Origin: Motiliproteus sp047633175
Lineage (GTDB): Bacteria > Pseudomonadota > Gammaproteobacteria > Pseudomonadales > Balneatricaceae
Length of the DNA: 64,000 nucleotides
Assembly: GCA_047633175.1 (NCBI GenBank)
Contig: JBLIEQ010000005.1
Coordinates: 62,001 to 126,000, forward strand
Direction of reading: 5' to 3'
A program made the translations under genes and the position numbers. Under the pieces are notes generated by a model. It did not search any database. It was not told the DNA's origin and saw only the letters and a list, made by a program, of their open reading frames with translations. This document shows, one piece after another, positions 60,032 through 64,000 of this stretch (position 1 is the first letter of the stretch; each line of letters starts with the position of its first letter).

Positions 60032-61708
60032 TTATATTTTATCGGTCACCGCACCCGTTGATGCCGAGCTCACCGTGAGTGCGTATTTGGCCAGTACGCC
60101 GCGGGTATATCTTGGCGCGGGTTGGGTCCATGCTGCCAGGCGTTGCTTGATTTCAGCGGCGCTAAGGTCGACATCAACACATTTGTTACCGGCATCGATG
60201 GTGATGGTGTCACCGTCACGGACGATGGCGAGCGGTCCGCCCTCATAGGCTTCTGGCGTGATATGGCCCACGACAAAGCCATGACTGCCACCCGAAAACC
60301 GACCATCGGTAATCAGTGCCACATCGTCGCCGAGTCCCTTACCCATAATGGCAGAGGTGGGGCTGAGCATCTCGCGCATGCCCGGACCACCCTTGGGGCC
60401 TTCGTAACGTATTACCAGCACATCCCGTGCGACCACCGTACCGTCTAAGATCGCGGTTAAGGCGAGTTCCTCAGAATGAAAGACCCGCGCGGTTCCGGTA
60501 AAGCTCAGGCCCTCTTTACCGGTGATCTTGGCGACGGCGCCTTCTGGTGCCAGGTTGCCTTTAAGGATCACCAGATGGCTATCGGGTTTGATGGGATTAT
60601 CCAGCGACCTGATGATCTCCTGCCCTTCTGGATAGGGCGCAACCGTTGCCAGATTTTCCGCCAGGGTCTTGCCGGTCACGGTCAGACAGTCTCCGTGCAA
60701 CAGGCCTGCATCTAACAGGGTTTTCATCAGGGGCTGAACGCCGCCTATCTCGATCAGCTCTGACATCAAAAAGCGTCCACTGGGACGCAGGTCGGCCAGT
60801 ACCGGCGTGGTATTGCCTAATCTGACAAAATCATCCAGCGATAACTCGACATCGATGGTGTGGGCCATTGCCAGCAGATGTAAGACCGCATTGGTCGAGC
60901 CACCCAGGGTAATGATGATGACGATGGCGTTCTCGAAGGCCTTCTTGGTCATAATGTCAGACGGCTTGATGTCCTTCTCGATCAGCTCTAAAACCGCTGC
61001 GCCGGCCTGATGGCAGTCGCTCAGTTTGCTGGCAGAGACCGCATTTTGCGCCGAACTGTTGGGCAGGCTCATGCCCAGGGCTTCGATGGCACAGGCCATC
61101 GTATTGGCGGTATACATGCCACCGCAGGAGCCGGGTCCCGGGATCGCGGTCTTTTCAATATGTTCGAGTTGAGTTAGGGGGATATCGCCCTTGGCGTGAC
61201 TGCCGACCGCTTCAAACACGGAAACGATATCGGTATGGTTTTCGCCCGGAAGAATGGTGCCGCCGTAAACGAAGAGTGAGGGACGGTTTAAGCGGGCCAG
61301 GCCCATGATGCAGCCAGGCATGTTCTTGTCACAGCCACCGATGGCCACGATGCCATCATGTCCCATACAGCCGGAAACGGATTCTATAGAATCGGCAATC
61401 ACTTCGCGCGATACCAAGGAATATTTCATCCCTTCGGTACCCATCGAGATACCGTCAGAGATGGTAATGGTGTTGTAGATAACACCCTTGCCACCGGACT
61501 GATCGACACCCTGGACAACTTCATCCGCGAGGGTGTTGATATGCATATTGCAGGGCGTGACCATGCTCCAGGTAGAGGCGATGCCAATCTGAGGCTTTTT
61601 AAAGTCTGCATCGCCAAAACCCACGGCTCTGAGCATGGCTCTGCTGGGTGCTTTCTCAGGACCATCTACTATTTTTTGTGAATATTGACGAACGTGTTCT
61701 TTAGTCAT
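60032..61708 (-). CDS. ilvD: Dihydroxy-acid dehydratase
   Basis: A 558-residue IlvD, dehydrating 2,3-dihydroxy acids in isoleucine and valine synthesis. Cluster cysteines are in TPCNMHIN, GGCDKNMPGC and PGSCGGMYTANTM, and the conserved ITDGRFSGGSHG lies near the C-terminus. I chose ATG 61708 (MTKEHVRQYS), which is the family start; a longer frame upstream gives 49 residues without family similarity. An Fe-S enzyme, it is a likely client of the suf system above. Monocistronic. Confidence 0.95.
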   Translation of the reverse strand: MTKEHVRQYSQKIVDGPEKAPSRAMLRAVGFGDADFKKPQIGIASTWSMVTPCNMHINTLADEVVQGVDQSGGKGVIYNTITISDGISMGTEGMKYSLVSREVIADSIESVSGCMGHDGIVAIGGCDKNMPGCIMGLARLNRPSLFVYGGTILPGENHTDIVSVFEAVGSHAKGDIPLTQLEHIEKTAIPGPGSCGGMYTANTMACAIEALGMSLPNSSAQNAVSASKLSDCHQAGAAVLELIEKDIKPSDIMTKKAFENAIVIIITLGGSTNAVLHLLAMAHTIDVELSLDDFVRLGNTTPVLADLRPSGRFLMSELIEIGGVQPLMKTLLDAGLLHGDCLTVTGKTLAENLATVAPYPEGQEIIRSLDNPIKPDSHLVILKGNLAPEGAVAKITGKEGLSFTGTARVFHSEELALTAILDGTVVARDVLVIRYEGPKGGPGMREMLSPTSAIMGKGLGDDVALITDGRFSGGSHGFVVGHITPEAYEGGPLAIVRDGDTITIDAGNKCVDVDLSAAEIKQRLAAWTQPAPRYTRGVLAKYALTVSSASTGAVTDKI

Positions 61709-62009
61709 GGGGATAGGTCCGGTTGGGGAAATTGCCTGTTTATAGGTTTTATGGCTGCTTTTGTCTAGGAAAAACTTTGTGATTGTTCGCGCCAGAGCTA
61801 CCGCTACAGTGCCCCACCCTGGCGTTAGCAGCAAGTGACCGTAAAGGCATTCCATATATTTGTCATCGTTTTGTAAAGACAGAAGCCCTGCCTTTTTTGT
61901 TCACGTATCCTCAGGGGCCAACATTATGAATGAGTGACTCCTGTCTCCGTGTTGCTGAAAAACACCGCCTAAGTCGTTGAACTTATTTCTTATCTAGGTA
62001 CGATTTAAC
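61709..62009. other. Divergent promoter region, ilvD / flavocytochrome gene
   Basis: About 300 bp between divergent genes. I see no repeat of the families found elsewhere, no leader peptide with Ile/Val/Leu codon runs and no convincing attenuator. Confidence 0.5.
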
Positions 62010-63344
62010 ATGACAGCTATTAAATGGACGTTTTGGTTATTCCCTCTGACACTGAGCGCCCTGTGGTTGCTTGCGGACAGTTTGATGCCCGATCCCGTTA
62101 CCTACTTTGCGTTCCGCGCTGTGTTCGTGCAGTACACCGGTGTCTTGGGTATGGGGATGATGAGTCTCGCGATGCTGCTGTCGATACGGCCGCGATGGAT
62201 CGAGCAGCCGTTGCGCGGCCTGGATAAGATGTATCGACTGCACAAATGGCTGGGCATGGCCGGACTGAGCCTGAGCACCATACATTGGTGGTGGGCACAG
62301 GGCAGCAAGTGGATGGTCGGATGGGGTTGGTTGGATAAACCGGTGCGCTCCGGGCCTTCTGAGCAAACGCTGTCCCAACTCGAACAGTTGTTACGGGGAC
62401 AAAGAGGGCTGGCCGAATCGCTTGGCGAGTGGGCGTTCTATGTGGTTGTCATCTTAATCATCCTGGCACTGACCAGGGCATTCTCTTACAGCTGGTTTAA
62501 AAAAACGCACAAATTGATCGTGGTGGCTTATCTGGTGTTGGTGTGCCACAGCCTGGTGCTGACTGAGTTTGACTATTGGAGCCAACCGGTCGGCTGGGTC
62601 CTGGCGGCGTTACTTATCGGCGGGGTCATCTCGGCGTCCAGCATCCTGACAGGTAGGCGCGGCCGGAAACGCCAGGTACAGGGGGTGATTAAAGTGCTGA
62701 CGTCCTACCCCGGAGTCCGGGCTATAGAGGGCACTGTCCTGTTAAACGACGGCTGGGAAGGGCACAAACCCGGTCAGTTTGCCTTTGTGACCTCAAACAG
62801 CAGCGAAGGGCCACATCCCTACACGATTGCCTCAGCATGGAGCCAAACAGAGCGCAGTCTTACTTTTATTATCAAAGAACTGGGGGATTGGACCGGCCAG
62901 CTGGGCGATCGACTTAAAGAGGGTATGGCTGTCACTGTAGAAGGCCCTTACGGCTGTTTCGACTTCATCGATCCGCAACCACGCCAAATCTGGGTAGGCG
63001 CCGGTATTGGTATTACGCCTTTTATCGCCAAGATGAAACATCTGGCACAGCAGCCAGGAGCGCAGGAGATCGATCTGTTTCATGTCACCGCCGAAATCGA
63101 TCAGACCGCCATCACCAAACTCAGGGCCGATGCCAGGACGGCAAATGTCCAGTTGCACCTGAGGGTCACGCCTCAAGATGGCCGTCTTACCCCTGAGCAT
63201 ATTCGTGCAGCGGTACCGGAATGGAGCGAAGCCAGCCTGTGGTTTTGTGGACCTTCCGCCTTTGGCGATGCCCTGCGAAGGGACTTCTTAAACCGCGGCT
63301 TAGCGGTTGCGAACTATCATCAGGAGCTGTTTGAAATGCGCTAG
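62010..63344 (+). CDS. Ferric reductase-like transmembrane flavocytochrome
   Basis: A 444-residue membrane oxidoreductase of the NOX/FRE type. Six or so helices fill the first 220 residues; candidate haem His residues are in LHKWLGMAGLSLSTIHWW and THKLIVVAYLVLVCHSLVL. A ferredoxin-reductase module follows: FAD-binding HPYTIASAW, NAD(P)-binding GAGIGITPFI, WFCGPSAFGDAL and the C-terminal YHQELFEMR. Electrons would move from cytoplasmic NAD(P)H through FAD and haem to an acceptor outside, such as ferric iron. Single gene, divergent from ilvD. Confidence 0.88.
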   Translation: MTAIKWTFWLFPLTLSALWLLADSLMPDPVTYFAFRAVFVQYTGVLGMGMMSLAMLLSIRPRWIEQPLRGLDKMYRLHKWLGMAGLSLSTIHWWWAQGSKWMVGWGWLDKPVRSGPSEQTLSQLEQLLRGQRGLAESLGEWAFYVVVILIILALTRAFSYSWFKKTHKLIVVAYLVLVCHSLVLTEFDYWSQPVGWVLAALLIGGVISASSILTGRRGRKRQVQGVIKVLTSYPGVRAIEGTVLLNDGWEGHKPGQFAFVTSNSSEGPHPYTIASAWSQTERSLTFIIKELGDWTGQLGDRLKEGMAVTVEGPYGCFDFIDPQPRQIWVGAGIGITPFIAKMKHLAQQPGAQEIDLFHVTAEIDQTAITKLRADARTANVQLHLRVTPQDGRLTPEHIRAAVPEWSEASLWFCGPSAFGDALRRDFLNRGLAVANYHQELFEMR

Positions 63345-63348
63345 GAGG

Positions 63349-63377
63349 CTATCGGACTTAACACTGATCGACTCGGC
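63349..63377 (+). repeat. Partial copy of MITE-like element end
   Basis: CTATCGGACTTAACACTGAT followed by CGACTCGGC matches the left end of the 162-bp inverted repeat at 33324 with about five differences. No right end is found nearby, so it is a solo end or relic. Confidence 0.55.
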
Positions 63378-63476
63378 AACTGCGCCTGTATTTAAGACAC
63401 TCATACCTGTGGATTGGAATTTATTCCAACAATGTAGGCAAGGAGCCCGCTGTGGATCGGACTGAGAACGACACCA

Positions 63477-64000
63477 TTAATCGTAATGGCTTGGATCCCT
63501 GGTGTCTGGCTGTGGTTCGATCTTCCATTGGTCACCGATAATGGGGTCTTTCTCATCATCGGCCTGCTGCTCCCAGGCGTAGGTCTTATCGGGTAGTTTC
63601 GGGTCCCAGTGACGAAAGACCAGGGCGCAGAGTAAGCCACCGACGGCGCCAAACAGATGGTATTCGTAGGAAATTCCCGGCTCGCGGGGGAGTATGGTCA
63701 GCAACATCCCGCCATACATAAAAAAGGCCACCATCAGCAAGACGATAGAGCGCTTATCGCGCCGGAGGAGGCCGCCGGTCAGCAGATAAAAAAACATGCC
63801 GTGGGTTAAGCCGCTCGCGCCGAAGTGGTAACTCTCGCGACCAAACAACCACACCCCCAGGCCCGATACCAGCCAGATGATGGCCAGAGTCCACCAGCGC
63901 GACTTGGGATAGCCGTAGATAAGGAGGCTGCCCAATAAGATTACGGGAGGGGTGTTACCGATCACATGAGGCCAGGAGCCGTGGATAAGCGGCCCCGTGG
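63477..64000 (-). CDS. Rhomboid-family intramembrane serine protease (5' end outside window)
   Basis: The frame is open to the window edge; 174 residues are visible. Near the edge the rhomboid motif LIHGSWPHVIGN appears (His-Gly-x-x-x-His and the oxyanion Asn), then the catalytic Ser in FGASGLTHG and the catalytic His in YEYHLFGAVGG. Five membrane helices are visible and a polar C-terminal tail of about 45 residues. It cuts transmembrane proteins within the lipid bilayer. The first helix or two lie upstream of the window. Confidence 0.88.
   Translation of the reverse strand, partial: TGPLIHGSWPHVIGNTPPVILLGSLLIYGYPKSRWWTLAIIWLVSGLGVWLFGRESYHFGASGLTHGMFFYLLTGGLLRRDKRSIVLLMVAFFMYGGMLLTILPREPGISYEYHLFGAVGGLLCALVFRHWDPKLPDKTYAWEQQADDEKDPIIGDQWKIEPQPDTRDPSHYD

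Noticed and set aside
1..64000. tRNA or rRNA genes
   Set aside because: No cloverleaf with a GTTCGAATC-type arm outside coding sequence and no rRNA-like stretch were seen on either strand.

Overview
The window is chromosomal DNA from a gammaproteobacterium. The core genes (a GlrK/QseG/GlrR sensor trio, MetH, a SUF iron-sulfur operon running into lipA, HrpB, a type II NADH dehydrogenase, IlvD, cytochrome c5) are GC-rich and typical of that class, but nothing read here fixes the genus. Intergenic spaces are unusually full of short repeats: palindromes of the form TCGGACT-TT-AGTCCGA with 13-bp satellite arrays, GGGGTCAGG-type repeats, and at least one MITE-like inverted repeat.

Layout. 0-5 kb: end of a receiver-domain protein, an OmpR-type regulator, then the glrK-qseG-glrR operon. 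5-10 kb: a tight four-gene minus-strand operon (AfsA-like hotdog protein, HAD phosphatase, MFS exporter, DUF2165 membrane protein) divergent from a secreted protein and a MerR regulator. The AfsA + phosphatase + exporter set resembles the butyrolactone/furan signal pathways of Streptomyces and is the most interesting possible new system here. 10-13.6 kb: metH. 14.5-24.6 kb: an Fe-S assembly supercluster sufA-B-C-D-S-U, nfu, an ApbC-DUF971 fusion, a second nfu, a Rieske ferredoxin and lipA, preceded by an IscR-like type 1 box; it reads as a production line from cysteine sulfur to a [4Fe-4S] client (lipoyl synthase). 24.6-26.2 kb: an AT-rich island with decayed small membrane ORFs. 26.3-28 kb: an MDR oxidoreductase and its TetR regulator with two matching operators. 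28-32 kb: hrpB and ndh. 32-42.4 kb: a catabolic region with two LysR regulators, a DapA-family lyase, two DAO-family FAD oxidases, a creatinase and an MFS carrier, suggesting creatine/sarcosine or related amine and amino acid use.

43.1-56.5 kb is an integron cassette array: 13 attC sites, all cassette genes on the plus strand, low GC, and no integrase in the window. Its cargo includes an FRG-domain protein, a DinB protein, an HD plus Hsp90-like ATPase protein, a two-gene glycine-zipper/membrane cassette, a cytosolic 5'-nucleotidase, an HNH plus double PD-(D/E)XK nuclease, a GNAT acetyltransferase, a racemase-like protein lacking its catalytic cysteines and several unknown membrane or secreted proteins. 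One attC is split by a 1,979-bp group IIC-attC intron on the minus strand whose exon junctions rejoin to a normal attC, but whose reverse transcriptase is frameshifted.

56.5-64 kb: repeat-invaded spacers, an (R)-amine-transaminase-like class IV aminotransferase, a DUF3179 gene broken by one in-frame stop, cytochrome c5, ilvD, a ferric-reductase-like flavocytochrome and the 3' part of a rhomboid protease running off the window.
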